A stretch of DNA of 64,000 nucleotides, from contig NZ_BCSP01000001.1 in the NCBI RefSeq assembly GCF_001570925.1, forward strand, positions 419,928 through 483,927. Direction: 5' to 3'. Below, piece after piece: positions 51,543-61,208 of this stretch; position 1 is the first letter of the stretch, and each line of letters starts with the position of its first letter. The notes below the pieces were generated by a model. The model saw only the letters and a program-made list of their open reading frames with translations. It was not told the DNA's origin and made no database searches. The translations under genes were made by a program, and so were the position numbers. The stretch is from [Zimmermannella] bifida NBRC 103089 (GTDB lineage: Bacteria; Actinomycetota; Actinomycetes; Actinomycetales; Microbacteriaceae).

Positions 51543-52527
51543 CGCGAGCCACCAGCTCACGTGCGAGCTGTCGGTAGGCCTGGGCGGCCGGGTGGTTCGG
51601 TGCGAACTCAACGATTGGCACACCGGCGACGGAGGCATCCGGGAACTTCACGGTTCGTCCAATCACGGTGTCAAACACCTTGTCGCCGAACACTTCGAAG
51701 ACGCGGTCGAGCACTTCGCGGCTGTGCAGGGTGCGGCCGTCGAACATTGTCGGCAGGATGCCGTCGAGTTCGAGCGACGGGTTGAGTCGCGAACGCACCT
51801 TGTCGATCGTTTCGATCAGCAGCGCAACACCGCGAAGGGCGAAGTATTCGCACTCAAGTGGAATCATGACGCCGTGGCTGGCGGTCAGCGCGTTGACCGT
51901 GAGCAGGCCAAGCGATGGCTGGCAGTCGACGATAACCAGGTCGTATTCGTCGGCGATGCGGCGAATGATGGATGCGAGGATCTGTTCGCGCGCAACCTCG
52001 GTTACCAGGTGCACTTCGGCCGCTGAAAGGTCGATGTTCGCCGGAATAACGTCGAGGTTCTCGAACTCGGTGGGCTGGATCGCTTGGTGCGGGTCGGAGA
52101 TACGGCCGATGAGGAGGTCGTAGATCGTCGAGACGTTGTGCGTGGTCAACCCCAGACCGGCAGAGAGCGCGCCCTGCGGGTCAAAGTCGATGCAGAGCAC
52201 GCGACGGCCGTAACCGGCGAGCGATGCGGCGAGGTTGATCGACGTGGTCGTCTTGCCCACGCCACCCTTCTGGTTGCACATGGCGATGACGCGTGCCGGT
52301 CCGTGACCGCTAAGCGGAGCCGGGATCGGGAACTTCTGATAGTTCCGAGTGGACACCGCTTCAGCCGAGCGAATGTCGCCCGGCTTGCTGCCTTCGGCAG
52401 GCGGGTTGTTCGGGGCGGGTTCCTGCTGTCGCGACGGCCCAGAGCTCGTTGGTTTCAGCAGCTGTTCTGGCACTTCCAGTCCCGGAAGTTCCGGCAGTCC
52501 CGACTGTTCGGCTTCGCTGGTCGACAT
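51529..52527 (-). CDS. ParA/Soj-family ATPase
   Basis: 332 aa. Deviant Walker A NQKGGVGKTTTSINLAASL, DFDPQGALSAGLG, and VIVDCQPSLGLLTVNAL. The N-terminal 75 residues are Pro/Ser-rich and probably disordered. This is the ParA paralogue that sits before scpA in actinobacteria, separate from the parAB pair near oriC; a chromosome-organisation role with ScpAB is inferred. A MerR-like promoter (52705-52735) lies upstream. Confidence 0.9.
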   Translation of the reverse strand: MSTSEAEQSGLPELPGLEVPEQLLKPTSSGPSRQQEPAPNNPPAEGSKPGDIRSAEAVSTRNYQKFPIPAPLSGHGPARVIAMCNQKGGVGKTTTSINLAASLAGYGRRVLCIDFDPQGALSAGLGLTTHNVSTIYDLLIGRISDPHQAIQPTEFENLDVIPANIDLSAAEVHLVTEVAREQILASIIRRIADEYDLVIVDCQPSLGLLTVNALTASHGVMIPLECEYFALRGVALLIETIDKVRSRLNPSLELDGILPTMFDGRTLHSREVLDRVFEVFGDKVFDTVIGRTVKFPDASVAGVPIVEFAPNHPAAQAYRQLARELVARGAAA

Positions 52528-52704
52528 CGCGCTGGTCCGCCTCCTCGTTCCCTCTTGGTGGTTGTGCAGCGCTGGCGCCCTGCCCGGTGTCAGTACTCGC
52601 GGACGGTGGCCGCCCGTGGCACTAATGCGGGCAGTTCCTGCCCTGTCCCACCGATGCTAATGCCGGGCTGCTGGGCTACCGGGGAGGATCATCGGTTCGC
52701 CAGG

Positions 52705-52735
52705 AAGCCACCTCAAGCTCAACTTGAGGGTTCAA
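52705..52735 (-). promoter_or_regulatory. SoxR/MerR-like operator-promoter upstream of parA
   Basis: CCTCAAG-N5-CTTGAGG (52711-52729) is a perfect 7-5-7 palindrome. On the minus strand TTGAAC (52735-52730) sits at one edge and a weak TGGCTT (52710-52705) at the other, a 19-bp spacer filled by the palindrome. The arms equal those of the SoxR box. Confidence 0.45.
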
Positions 52736-52757
52736 CTCAGTGCGAGCAACGCCAAAT

Positions 52758-53681
52758 TTAACGTGCGCGCGGATGCGAGAGCGCGTACATCTCGCGCAGC
52801 GCATCCACCGTCACCTTCGTGTAGATCTGCGTAGTCGAAACCGATGCGTGCCCCAAGAGTTCCTGCACGACGCGCACATCGGCACCGCCCTGCATCAGAT
52901 GCGTTGCAAACGAGTGCCGCAGCGTGTGCGGCGAGACGTGCACGTCGAGCTCCGCGCGTTCCGCCACGCGCTGCAGGATGTTCCACGCCGAGTTGCGTGA
53001 CAGGGCACCACCGCGCACACCCAAGAACAGCGCCGGACTACCGCTACCCCGCGCAGCAAACAACGGTCGTGCGCGCACCAGGTACGCGTCCAATGCATCC
53101 TGTGCAAACGACCCGAGCGGCACCACACGCTGCTTATCACCCTTACCGCGCACTCGGATCATGTCGCGGTCAATCACATCGTCGACGGCAAGCCCAATCG
53201 CTTCCGAGATTCGCGCACCGGATGCATACAGCAGCTCAAGCAGGGCACGGTCTCGCAACTGTTCTGGTTCGTCTCCCCCGGCCGCATCCAACAGCCGCTG
53301 CACCTGTTCAATCGTCAGTGCCTTTGGCAGACGTGCCGGGAGCTTGGGCGAGGTGAGATCGCGCGTGACGTCATCATCGATCACGCCCTCTTCATCCATA
53401 AACTTGTGAAACCCGCGCACGCTCGACGCGATACGCGCCGCCGATGACGCCGAAAGTTCGCAGCCGCCTTCGGTAGCCGGCGCACGGAGCCACGACATGA
53501 ACGCCTGCGTCATTGGCGCCGTAATCGCGTTTGGTTCAGTCGTACCCTCACCCGCGAGATATTCGGTATACCGTGCCAGGTCGCGCCGGTAGGCGTCGAG
53601 TGAGTTGGCCGACAGCCCTCGTTCGATAGTGAGGTGTCGCAAATACTGTTCGCGAAGGCGATCCAGCGCTGCCCGGCTCAC
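52758..53681 (-). CDS. xerD: Site-specific tyrosine recombinase XerD
   Basis: 307 aa. N-terminal core-binding domain YLRHLTIERGLSANSLDAYR; catalytic Arg in LYASGARISEAIGL, HTLRHSFATHLMQGGADVR with His-x-x-Arg, His in LGHASVSTTQIY and the nucleophile Tyr there. It resolves chromosome dimers at dif with XerC. It overlaps the Nudix gene by 4 nt (ATGA). Confidence 0.94.
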   Translation of the reverse strand: MSRAALDRLREQYLRHLTIERGLSANSLDAYRRDLARYTEYLAGEGTTEPNAITAPMTQAFMSWLRAPATEGGCELSASSAARIASSVRGFHKFMDEEGVIDDDVTRDLTSPKLPARLPKALTIEQVQRLLDAAGGDEPEQLRDRALLELLYASGARISEAIGLAVDDVIDRDMIRVRGKGDKQRVVPLGSFAQDALDAYLVRARPLFAARGSGSPALFLGVRGGALSRNSAWNILQRVAERAELDVHVSPHTLRHSFATHLMQGGADVRVVQELLGHASVSTTQIYTKVTVDALREMYALSHPRAR

Positions 53682-54361
53682 GCGTGGCCGCCGCCTTCAA
53701 GTGCGCGCGGTACGGGCAGGAGCTCCGGCGATCGTGTCGGCCAGGGCGCATCAGCGTCGCGAAGCGTCCGCCAGCTGCGTCGCCGTGATTCGCTCGCGGC
53801 AAAGAGCGCTTGCAGCAGGGCCGGGTTGTGCAGCCGGTCGTCGAGTACCGCGTCGATTGCGGCGTCGAGGTCAAGCCAGCAGTGCTCGATATCTGCTTCT
53901 TCGTGGATGCGGGCAAATGGTTGTGCAGTCGGGCGCAGGTCACGTGCCAAGAAGATCCGGATCGATTCGTTTGAACCACCGGGTGTGGTCCAAAAGTCCA
54001 GCAGCACGTGCCAGGTATCAGCCTGCAGGTCGGCTTCTTCTGCGAGTTCGCGCACGGCAGCTTCGCGAGGTGACTCGTTCGGTCCGCCGTCGAGCAGGCC
54101 CGCCGGAATCTCCCAGTTGCGCATGCGCACGGGGTGCCGGTACTGAGAAATCAGCAGCACGCGACCCTGCGCATCCATCGCCAAAATGGCGACCGCGCTG
54201 GTGTGCGCGATGTATTCGCGGTGGATCGTATCGGCACCGTAGCTGATCGAGTCGCTGGCAACATTCCAAACCCAGCCGTGATGCACCGTTTCGGTTGCGG
54301 TCACCGGGTGGGTTTCGGGAAGGTCAGCGATCTCGTTCGCGGCGTTTGGGCGTTCCTGCAC
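53678..54361 (-). CDS. Nudix hydrolase, ADP-ribose pyrophosphatase type
   Basis: 227 aa. Nudix box G-x5-E-x7-REUxEE is seen in GGPNESPREAAVRELAEE; LISQYRHPVRMRNWEIPAG just before it is characteristic of ADP-ribose pyrophosphatases. It likely hydrolyses ADP-ribose or related nucleoside diphosphates. The start is a GTG at 54361, 14 bp behind pyrG. Confidence 0.9.
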   Translation of the reverse strand: MQERPNAANEIADLPETHPVTATETVHHGWVWNVASDSISYGADTIHREYIAHTSAVAILAMDAQGRVLLISQYRHPVRMRNWEIPAGLLDGGPNESPREAAVRELAEEADLQADTWHVLLDFWTTPGGSNESIRIFLARDLRPTAQPFARIHEEADIEHCWLDLDAAIDAVLDDRLHNPALLQALFAASESRRRSWRTLRDADAPWPTRSPELLPVPRALEGGGHA

Positions 54362-54375
54362 TGCGACAGCGTTCG

Positions 54376-56118
54376 CTAGGCGTCAGTGGGTTCGGTGCTC
54401 GCAGCGTCGGCCGCGGCGTTGTCGCTTGGCGGGTCAACCTCGACGAGACGGCTCGCTGCCTGACGGTCAACCGCGGCGGCGATCAGCCCGGCAAACAGTG
54501 GGTGTGCCTTGTTCGGACGCGACTTGAGTTCCGGGTGCGCCTGGGTGGCGATGTAGAACGGGTGCTGGTCGCCTGGCAGCTCGACGAATTCAACGAGCTG
54601 GCCGTCTGGCGACAGGCCCGAGAACGACATGCCGGCGGCAGCGATCTGGTCGCGGTACTTGTTGTTCACCTCGTAGCGGTGACGGTGACGCTCGGTGATT
54701 TCGGATGCGTCGTACAGGCGTTCCGCGAGCGATCCGCTGGCGAGCGCGGCCGGGTACGAGCCCAGACGCATCGTGCCGCCGAGGTTGCCGCCGTCGATAA
54801 TGTCGACCTGCTCAGCCATCGTGGCGATGACCGGGGCTGCCGTTTCTGGGTCGAACTCGGTCGAGCTGGCGTCTGGAATACCGGCAACGTTGCGGGCGTA
54901 TTCGATCACCATGCACTGCATGCCCAGGCACAGGCCCAGGGTCGGGATGCGGTTTTCACGAGCGAACTTGAGCGCGCCGAGCTTGCCCTCGATACCGCGG
55001 ATACCGAAGCCACCGGGGACACAAATGCCGTCGACGTCGCCGAGCTGCTCCGCGGCGCCTTCTGGTGTGTCGCAGAGGTCGGAGGCCACCCACTTGAGGT
55101 TGATCTTCGCGTCGTTCGCGAATCCACCGGCACGAAGTGCTTCGGTGACCGAAAGGTAGGCGTCGGGCAGGTCGATGTACTTGCCGACGAGTGCAATGTT
55201 GACGGTGCGCTTGGGGTTGCGCACAACCGAAAGCAGGCGCATCCAGTCGTCGAACGCGAACTCGTCCTTCACCGGCAAATCGAGCTGCTTGATGATGTAG
55301 TTGTCCAGGCCCTGCTCGTGCAGCTTGGTCGGGATCTCGTAGATTGACGAGAGGTCCGGAGTGTTCACTACGGCTTCTTCGTCAACGTCACACATGAGCG
55401 CGATCTTGGCGGCGTTGTGTTCGGTTACCGGGCGGTCGCTACGCAACACGAGTGCATCCGGCTGAATACCGTAAGAGCGCAGCGCCGCAACCGAGTGCTG
55501 CGTGGGCTTCGTCTTCTGCTCACCCGAAGCGCCCATGAACGGCACCAGCGATACGTGCACGAAGAACACGTTGCTGCGGCCGAGTTCATGGCGAATCTGG
55601 CGAGCGGCTTCGATGAACGGCAGCGATTCAATGTCACCGATGGTGCCGCCGACTTCGGTGATGATGACGTCTGGGCGCGGCGTCTCGGACGCCTGCAGGC
55701 GCATACGGCGCTTGATTTCGTCGGTGATGTGCGGAATGACCTGCACCGTGTCACCAAGGAATTCGCCGCGACGCTCGCGTGCGATCACCGTCGAGTAGAT
55801 CTGACCGGTGGTGACGTTTGCCGCTTCGGTGAGGTCAACGTCGAGGAATCGTTCGTAGTGGCCGATGTCGAGGTCGGTTTCGGCACCGTCGTTCGTGACG
55901 AACACTTCACCGTGCTGGAACGGGTTCATCGTGCCCGGGTCGACGTTGAGGTACGGGTCGAGCTTCTGCATAACGACGCGCAGTCCGCGAGCAGTAAGCA
56001 AGTTACCGAGACTTGCTGCGGTGAGCCCCTTGCCAAGCGAAGAGACCACACCTCCGGTGACGAAGATCTGCTTGACCGGGGTTTCCCGCTGACCTGCAAG
56101 TGCGTTTGCGCTGTTCAC
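54376..56118 (-). CDS. pyrG: CTP synthase
   Basis: 580 aa. The synthetase domain starts [20 protein letters not shown] and has [17 protein letters not shown]; the glutamine amidotransferase domain has [17 protein letters not shown] with the catalytic Cys and HPEL near the end. It aminates UTP to CTP. GTG 56118 gives a normal N-terminus; a GTG at 56187 would add 23 unconserved residues. Confidence 0.96.
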   Translation of the reverse strand: MNSANALAGQRETPVKQIFVTGGVVSSLGKGLTAASLGNLLTARGLRVVMQKLDPYLNVDPGTMNPFQHGEVFVTNDGAETDLDIGHYERFLDVDLTEAANVTTGQIYSTVIARERRGEFLGDTVQVIPHITDEIKRRMRLQASETPRPDVIITEVGGTIGDIESLPFIEAARQIRHELGRSNVFFVHVSLVPFMGASGEQKTKPTQHSVAALRSYGIQPDALVLRSDRPVTEHNAAKIALMCDVDEEAVVNTPDLSSIYEIPTKLHEQGLDNYIIKQLDLPVKDEFAFDDWMRLLSVVRNPKRTVNIALVGKYIDLPDAYLSVTEALRAGGFANDAKINLKWVASDLCDTPEGAAEQLGDVDGICVPGGFGIRGIEGKLGALKFARENRIPTLGLCLGMQCMVIEYARNVAGIPDASSTEFDPETAAPVIATMAEQVDIIDGGNLGGTMRLGSYPAALASGSLAERLYDASEITERHRHRYEVNNKYRDQIAAAGMSFSGLSPDGQLVEFVELPGDQHPFYIATQAHPELKSRPNKAHPLFAGLIAAAVDRQAASRLVEVDPPSDNAAADAASTEPTDA

Positions 56119-56201
56119 GGACTCTAAGCCTACCCCAGAACAACCCAGAATCGGCACTACATTTTCGGTAGTCGTGTTGCGTGTCACCGGGGGTTTCCGC
56201 G

Positions 56202-57929
56202 TCAGCGTGCGGCAGCGCGCCCTGCGCGAGCCAGCAGTTCTTCGGCGTGTGCGCGGCCCGACTCCGATTCCGTAAGGCCAGACAGCAGCCGAGTCATCTC
56301 GGCAACGCGACCGGATGCATCCAGCTCAGTAATCGTCGAGCTCGTTACTTCACCGTCGGTCGACTTGCTGATCTGCACGTGATGATCCGCAAATGCGGCG
56401 ACCTGCGCGAGGTGCGTCACCACGATTACCTGACTCGTCTGCGCGAGCCTCTGCAACCGGGCACCGATCTCCAGCGCGGCAGCGCCACCAACACCCGCAT
56501 CAACCTCGTCGAAGATGAGTGTGGGTACGGGGTTGGCAGCCGCGAGCACGACTTCGAGTGCGAGCATGATGCGGCTAAGTTCACCGCCCGAAGCGCTCGT
56601 GCCGACGGGCGCCGGATCAGTGCCCGGATGCGGTGCGAGTCGGAACTGCACGAGATCTTGCCCGTGTGCACGAACCTGCTCGGCCGTTTCAAGCGACACC
56701 GTAAATGCGGCGTGTGGCATGGCGAGGGCGTGCAGTTCCTCGTCGACGCGGAGGGCGAGTTCTGCCGCTGCGGCCTGTCGAATGGCAGTGAGCGCGTCAG
56801 CTGCCTGCTGCAGTTCTGTCGTCGCCTGCCCAAGTTCGTCACGCAATTCGGGGATGCGGGTGGCATCGTCACCGAGCGCCAAGAGTTCTCGGTCGGCATC
56901 GCTGGTGGCCGTTAGCAACGCATCAAGGCTATCGGCCTGAAACTTGCGTTTGCAGTCTTCGATCGTCGCCAGGCGTTCATTCAACAGTTCGAGTTCGCCG
57001 ACGCCCTCGGTGTCGAGATCTGCGAGATACCCGGCCAATTGCGTGGTGAGGTCATCGATCGTGTATTCGAGGTCGCTCGCGGCTTCGGAAATCACTTCGA
57101 GCGAGGCGTCGTTTCGCTGGGCACGCGCGATGGCGGCGCTGATGCTGCGGGCTTGATCTCGCATCGAAAGCGGCGCTCCCCCGAGTTGCGCCGCATCGCC
57201 GGCAAGCTGCGCATGTGCCTCGCCGATGTCCTGGCGTAATGCCTCGCGGTTGCTCAGACGTTCAATACGCGCGAGCAGGCTTGTGTCTTCACCGGGCTCT
57301 GGGGCGACGTCGGCCATGGTGTCCGTGAGTTCTTGGAGGGCCACCCGGCGCTGCGCCCGCTCATTGGCCGTGCGCTCAAGCAGATCGAGTTCATCGGCCA
57401 GGGCACGCACCCGCGCGTGCTGCTCGCCAACGCGCGCGAGCGCATCCGCTGCCGGTTGTCCGCCAAACCGGTCAAGGGCATCGCGCTGCGTGTGTTCTTG
57501 AGTGAGGCGCAATTGCTCGCTCTGCCCGTGAACCGCCACGAGCAGTTCGCCGGCTTCCGCGAGCTTTCCGGCCGGTACCGGACGCCCGCCGAGCCAGGCG
57601 CGCGAACGGCCAGAGGCCTGCACCTGTCGACTCACGATCAATGCGGCCTGCTCGTCGCCTGCGGGTTCGGTGTCGCCGCCACATTCGTCAACGAGGTCAA
57701 CGACCGCATGCGTGCGATCCACCACGATGTGGCCGTCAACGCTCGCGCGGTCGGCGCCCTTGCGCACCGCATCCGCCGATGCTCGCCCACCGAGCAGCAG
57801 CCCGAGCGCCGTCACCACCATGGTCTTACCCGCACCGGTTTCACCTGTAATCGCAGTGAACCCAGGGCCTAGGGGCAGCACCGCTTCGTCAATGACGCCG
57901 AGTCCGCGGATTGAAATATCGTCGAGCAT
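56202..57929 (-). CDS. recN: DNA repair protein RecN
   Basis: 575 aa SMC-like ATPase: Walker [17 protein letters not shown], central coiled coil, signature [16 protein letters not shown], Walker [13 protein letters not shown] and [16 protein letters not shown]. It acts in double-strand-break repair. GAGGAAAG precedes ATG 57929, which overlaps the nadK stop by 1 nt. Confidence 0.95.
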   Translation of the reverse strand: MLDDISIRGLGVIDEAVLPLGPGFTAITGETGAGKTMVVTALGLLLGGRASADAVRKGADRASVDGHIVVDRTHAVVDLVDECGGDTEPAGDEQAALIVSRQVQASGRSRAWLGGRPVPAGKLAEAGELLVAVHGQSEQLRLTQEHTQRDALDRFGGQPAADALARVGEQHARVRALADELDLLERTANERAQRRVALQELTDTMADVAPEPGEDTSLLARIERLSNREALRQDIGEAHAQLAGDAAQLGGAPLSMRDQARSISAAIARAQRNDASLEVISEAASDLEYTIDDLTTQLAGYLADLDTEGVGELELLNERLATIEDCKRKFQADSLDALLTATSDADRELLALGDDATRIPELRDELGQATTELQQAADALTAIRQAAAAELALRVDEELHALAMPHAAFTVSLETAEQVRAHGQDLVQFRLAPHPGTDPAPVGTSASGGELSRIMLALEVVLAAANPVPTLIFDEVDAGVGGAAALEIGARLQRLAQTSQVIVVTHLAQVAAFADHHVQISKSTDGEVTSSTITELDASGRVAEMTRLLSGLTESESGRAHAEELLARAGRAAAR

Positions 57930-58852
57930 TAGCGCTTTCCTCGCCAACCAACGATCGGCAATTGGAACTTCTTCACCAGGCGCGTCGTGAACGGTCCCGG
58001 GTGGATGCGCGCCAGCCGTACGGGCTTGTTCGAGCGGGTGCCGGTCACGCGTGCGCCCGGATGCAAGTCGATCGAGCGGCGGCCATCAAGCCACAGGATC
58101 GCGGCCGGTCCGTTGGGACTAGTCTGCACCGCAAGTTGTGAGTCCGGCGCGACGACAATTGGCTTCGTGAACAGTGCGTGCGCCGATACGGGCACGAGTA
58201 GCAGCGCGGCAACGGCTGGCCAAACGATCGGTCCACCGGCCGAGAACGAATATGCCGTTGACCCGGTCGGTGTCGAAAACAGCACGCCGTCGCATCCGAA
58301 GCTCGAGAATGGCTCGCCATCGACGTCGATCGCGACTTCGAGCATCCGCTGCCGCTCGCCTTTCTCAACCGAGGCTTCGTTGAGCGCCCAGCTCGAGACG
58401 CGGGTGCCGTCTGGGTTCTCGACATCAACGTGCAGTGCCATGCGCTCTTCGACGTCGTAGTTGCGCTCGATGACGGCCTGCATGACCTCGGGCAGCGTTT
58501 CGCGCTCGCTCTCGGCGAGGAAGCCGACGTGGCCGAGGTTTACCCCCAAGACAGGAACATTGGGCTCTCGTGCCATTTCAACACCGCGCAGAATGGTGCC
58601 ATCGCCGCCGAGCACGGCAACGAGTTCGCAATCGTTGATGCTGCAGTCGACATCGAGCAGGTCGATCTTCTTGGGCATGAGGTCGGGCCAGCGTGACCGC
58701 AATGACTCGTGCTCATCGGGTTCGAGCACGGGGCGAACACCGTGTGTCGACAGGTAGTTGAGTGTCTCGAGGGTCGCCTGTATCGCGTCATTTCGCGCAA
58801 GGTGGCAGACCACCAGGATCCGGCGGGTTACGTCGGTCGTGTCACCACTCAT
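57929..58852 (-). CDS. nadK: NAD kinase
   Basis: 307 aa. GGDGTILRGVEMA is the NAD-kinase GGDG motif, followed by LGHVGFLAE, WALNEASVEKG and CDGVLFSTPTGSTAYSFSAG. It makes NADP from NAD. The start overlaps the tlyA stop by 4 nt. Confidence 0.95.
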   Translation of the reverse strand: MSGDTTDVTRRILVVCHLARNDAIQATLETLNYLSTHGVRPVLEPDEHESLRSRWPDLMPKKIDLLDVDCSINDCELVAVLGGDGTILRGVEMAREPNVPVLGVNLGHVGFLAESERETLPEVMQAVIERNYDVEERMALHVDVENPDGTRVSSWALNEASVEKGERQRMLEVAIDVDGEPFSSFGCDGVLFSTPTGSTAYSFSAGGPIVWPAVAALLLVPVSAHALFTKPIVVAPDSQLAVQTSPNGPAAILWLDGRRSIDLHPGARVTGTRSNKPVRLARIHPGPFTTRLVKKFQLPIVGWRGKR

Positions 58853-59793
58853 GTCGGGTTGCCTCCTGGAATTGGTCGTCCGACGATCTTACGAACGTAG
58901 CGTTCCATCGACTCCCAGGCAGCGGGAATTTCATCGAGATTGGCAGGGTGGTCGGCGCTGCGAGCAGTCGATGAATCCGCGCCACCGTCCACCGTTGCGG
59001 GTGGATGCGGTTGCAGCCACAGCAGGTATTCCCGGTTTCCGTGTGTGCCGGTAATGGGCGAAGGTGCGAGCCAGCGAGGTGTGAAGCCGAGTTCTCGCGC
59101 GCATCCGATTACTTCGCACACCGCATCCACGGCCGCATCATCGCTCGATACGATGCCGCCGCGTACACCGGTTCGTCCGACTTCAAACTGCGGTTTCACC
59201 AGCAAGATCGCATCCCGTAGGTTCACGACACTCGCACGAATCGCTGGCAAGATATGCCGCAGCGAGATGAACGAGAGGTCGCCCACCACAAGGTCGATGT
59301 CCGCTGCGGTCATCGTTTCGTTACTGGCTTCGCTGGATGCAGTTGTTTCGTCACGCTGCTGTACGAGTTCAGTGAGGCGCGCGGCCGTCAGGTACCGCGC
59401 ATTCTCCCCCTCAACGACGGTAACCCTCGCATCGGCACGGATGCGCGCATCAAGTTGGTCGTGGCCAACATCGAGTGCGACAACTCGGGCAGCATCCTCG
59501 CGCAGGCATACCTGCGTGAATCCGCCGGTTGAGGCGCCGAGGTCAAGCACGGTTCGCCCGGCCACCGGTACGTCAAAGGTTTCGATGGCAGCAACGAGCT
59601 TCGCTGCGGCGCGCGAAACGAACCCGTCAGATTCCGCGACGGCAAGCACGTCAGCGTCGGTTACTTGCTGTGATGCGCGAGCGGCGACCTTGCCGTTAAC
59701 GGTCACTTCACCGGCATCGATTCGTCGGGCGGCCTCGGTTCGGCTCTTGACGAGTCCCCGCTGAGCCAGCGCCCGGTCGAGTCGTTCGCTCAC
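58849..59793 (-). CDS. tlyA: TlyA-family rRNA 2'-O-methyltransferase
   Basis: 314 aa. N-terminal S4 domain (RLDRALAQRGLVKSRTEAAR), then an FtsJ-like methyltransferase with LDLGASTGGFTQVCL and DLVVGDLSFISLRHILP. In mycobacteria it methylates 16S C1409 and 23S C1920 and is needed for capreomycin sensitivity. The start is GTG 59793, overlapping the previous stop as GTGA. A Thr/Ser-rich insert lies near residue 160. Confidence 0.93.
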   Translation of the reverse strand: MSERLDRALAQRGLVKSRTEAARRIDAGEVTVNGKVAARASQQVTDADVLAVAESDGFVSRAAAKLVAAIETFDVPVAGRTVLDLGASTGGFTQVCLREDAARVVALDVGHDQLDARIRADARVTVVEGENARYLTAARLTELVQQRDETTASSEASNETMTAADIDLVVGDLSFISLRHILPAIRASVVNLRDAILLVKPQFEVGRTGVRGGIVSSDDAAVDAVCEVIGCARELGFTPRWLAPSPITGTHGNREYLLWLQPHPPATVDGGADSSTARSADHPANLDEIPAAWESMERYVRKIVGRPIPGGNPT

Positions 59794-60053
59794 TCTCCAA
59801 GCTCCGTGTCATCAGACTCGGCTGGTTCAGGCCCAGCCTGCTCGGTTCCGCGGCTTGCCAGCTCAGTCCCCGCAGCCTCGGGAAGCGGCGCCGAGGGATC
59901 ATCGAGCGCCCGCTTGAGCTGATCGAGCTCGGCCTGATACGCCCCGGCATGTTTCGCCAGTGGCAGCCCTGGTTGCTCTCCATCGGTGTGCGACTGGTTG
60001 TTGTTCATCGCTGCCGATTCCGCTTCGTGTCCGGATGCAGTCATGCCGTTCAC
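59790..60053 (-). CDS. Small acidic protein, unknown function
   Basis: 87 aa from GTG 60053. Asp, Glu, Pro and Ala dominate; one helical stretch HAGAYQAELDQLKRAL could be a docking helix, the rest looks disordered. It is threaded between the HAD hydrolase and tlyA with GTGA overlaps at both ends, which argues strongly for real translation. Small proteins at this place are common in actinobacteria but uncharacterised. Confidence 0.65.
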   Translation of the reverse strand: MNGMTASGHEAESAAMNNNQSHTDGEQPGLPLAKHAGAYQAELDQLKRALDDPSAPLPEAAGTELASRGTEQAGPEPAESDDTELGE

Positions 60054-61117
60054 GCTGCCCCGTTCGCGCTGTCCGTTTCGGGGTTCCATGCGCGAAGCAT
60101 CGACTCAGGAATCTCAAGCGCATAGATGAGCTTGTCCGAGTTCCAGATCGCGGCGCAGCTGGCGCGAATCACGTCGATGCGGTCATGCGAACGCGACCGA
60201 ACCGAAAGCGTCACACCATCGAGCACCACATGCGCGCTACCGACTTTCGCTTCCACGACTTCGGCGCGGGGGTGCGTCACGGTGACGGCCGGATACGGTT
60301 CAGCAATCCCCCGCATGTCCTCGAGGATGTAATCCGGGCGTTCGTCTGGTCCGGCAGCAATGAGCTGTTTCGGTCCATCGATACCCGTCAGCACGAGTGC
60401 TGAGCGGATGCCGGCACGCTTGGCGCCCTTGATATCGGTATCGAGTCGGTCGCCGATCATGAGCGCCGACTTGGCGTCGAACCGTTCGACTGCCGTTTCA
60501 AACAGCGGTGTTTCGGGCTTACCGGCCACGATGGGCAGTTTCTGCACTGCGGTGTGGACTGCGCTCACGAGCGTGCCGTTACCGGGGGCGATGCCACGCG
60601 CAACGGGAATCGTCCAGTCTTGGTTGGTGGCGATCCAGGGGATCTCGCGCGTTAGCGCAAACGACGCTTCGGCCAGGTGCGCCCAACCCACATCCTGCGC
60701 GAATCCCTGCACCACCGCATCCGGGGTATCGTCGGCGCTGCGCGTGACTCGATATCCGGCCTTGGTCAGCTCGTCGACGAGGCCGTCGCCACCAACTACG
60801 AGCACCAGTCCATCCGGCGCCAGGTGCTCGCGAAGTAAATGCACGGCAGCCTGCGGGCTCGTCACCACATCTTCGGCAGCCGTGTGCAGCCCGAACCCGG
60901 CCAGTTGCGCAGCAACGGCCGCATCCGTGCGGCTGGCGTTGTTCGTGATGTAGCCAACGCGGATGCCCTGACTCGCGTATGCGTTGATGGCATCGACCGC
61001 GTGTGGAACCGCATTCGCGCCCCGGTAGACAACCCCATCGAGATCGCAAAGTAGCGTGTCAATGCCCTCGATTGGCGCCGGCTGATTCTCGGTGCGCGAT
61101 TTACGAAACAAACCCAT
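60050..61117 (-). CDS. HAD-IIA family phosphatase (NagD-like)
   Basis: 355 aa. Nucleophile motif LLCDLDGVVYRGANAV, YITNNASRTDAAVAAQL, the C2-type cap, and GDRLDTDIKGAKRAG with the metal-binding Asp. An extra C-terminal domain of about 70 residues (LDGVTLSVRSRSHDRIDVI) is not part of the basic fold. Acts on small phosphates such as p-nitrophenyl-, nucleoside or sugar phosphates; the true substrate is unknown. AGGAGACAC precedes ATG 61117. Confidence 0.88.
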   Translation of the reverse strand: MGLFRKSRTENQPAPIEGIDTLLCDLDGVVYRGANAVPHAVDAINAYASQGIRVGYITNNASRTDAAVAAQLAGFGLHTAAEDVVTSPQAAVHLLREHLAPDGLVLVVGGDGLVDELTKAGYRVTRSADDTPDAVVQGFAQDVGWAHLAEASFALTREIPWIATNQDWTIPVARGIAPGNGTLVSAVHTAVQKLPIVAGKPETPLFETAVERFDAKSALMIGDRLDTDIKGAKRAGIRSALVLTGIDGPKQLIAAGPDERPDYILEDMRGIAEPYPAVTVTHPRAEVVEAKVGSAHVVLDGVTLSVRSRSHDRIDVIRASCAAIWNSDKLIYALEIPESMLRAWNPETDSANGAA

Positions 61118-61139
61118 GAAGTGTCTCCTCGTGTGTTGC

Positions 61140-61172
61140 GGTCGCCTGCGCGTACTGGAGACACAGGCGACC
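61140..61172 (-). terminator. Hairpin between TPR and HAD genes
   Basis: GGTCGCCTG (61140-61148) pairs with CAGGCGACC (61164-61172). No T-run; it may attenuate rather than end transcription. Confidence 0.35.
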
Positions 61173-61208
61173 TCGAGTCAAGCTGGATGCAGCTGGTGCT
61201 GGTGCGTG

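Noticed and set aside
52758..53681. Tyrosine recombinase as a possible integrase of a mobile element
   Set aside because: It is XerD by size and motifs, embedded in a conserved housekeeping operon, with no att-like repeats or phage genes nearby.
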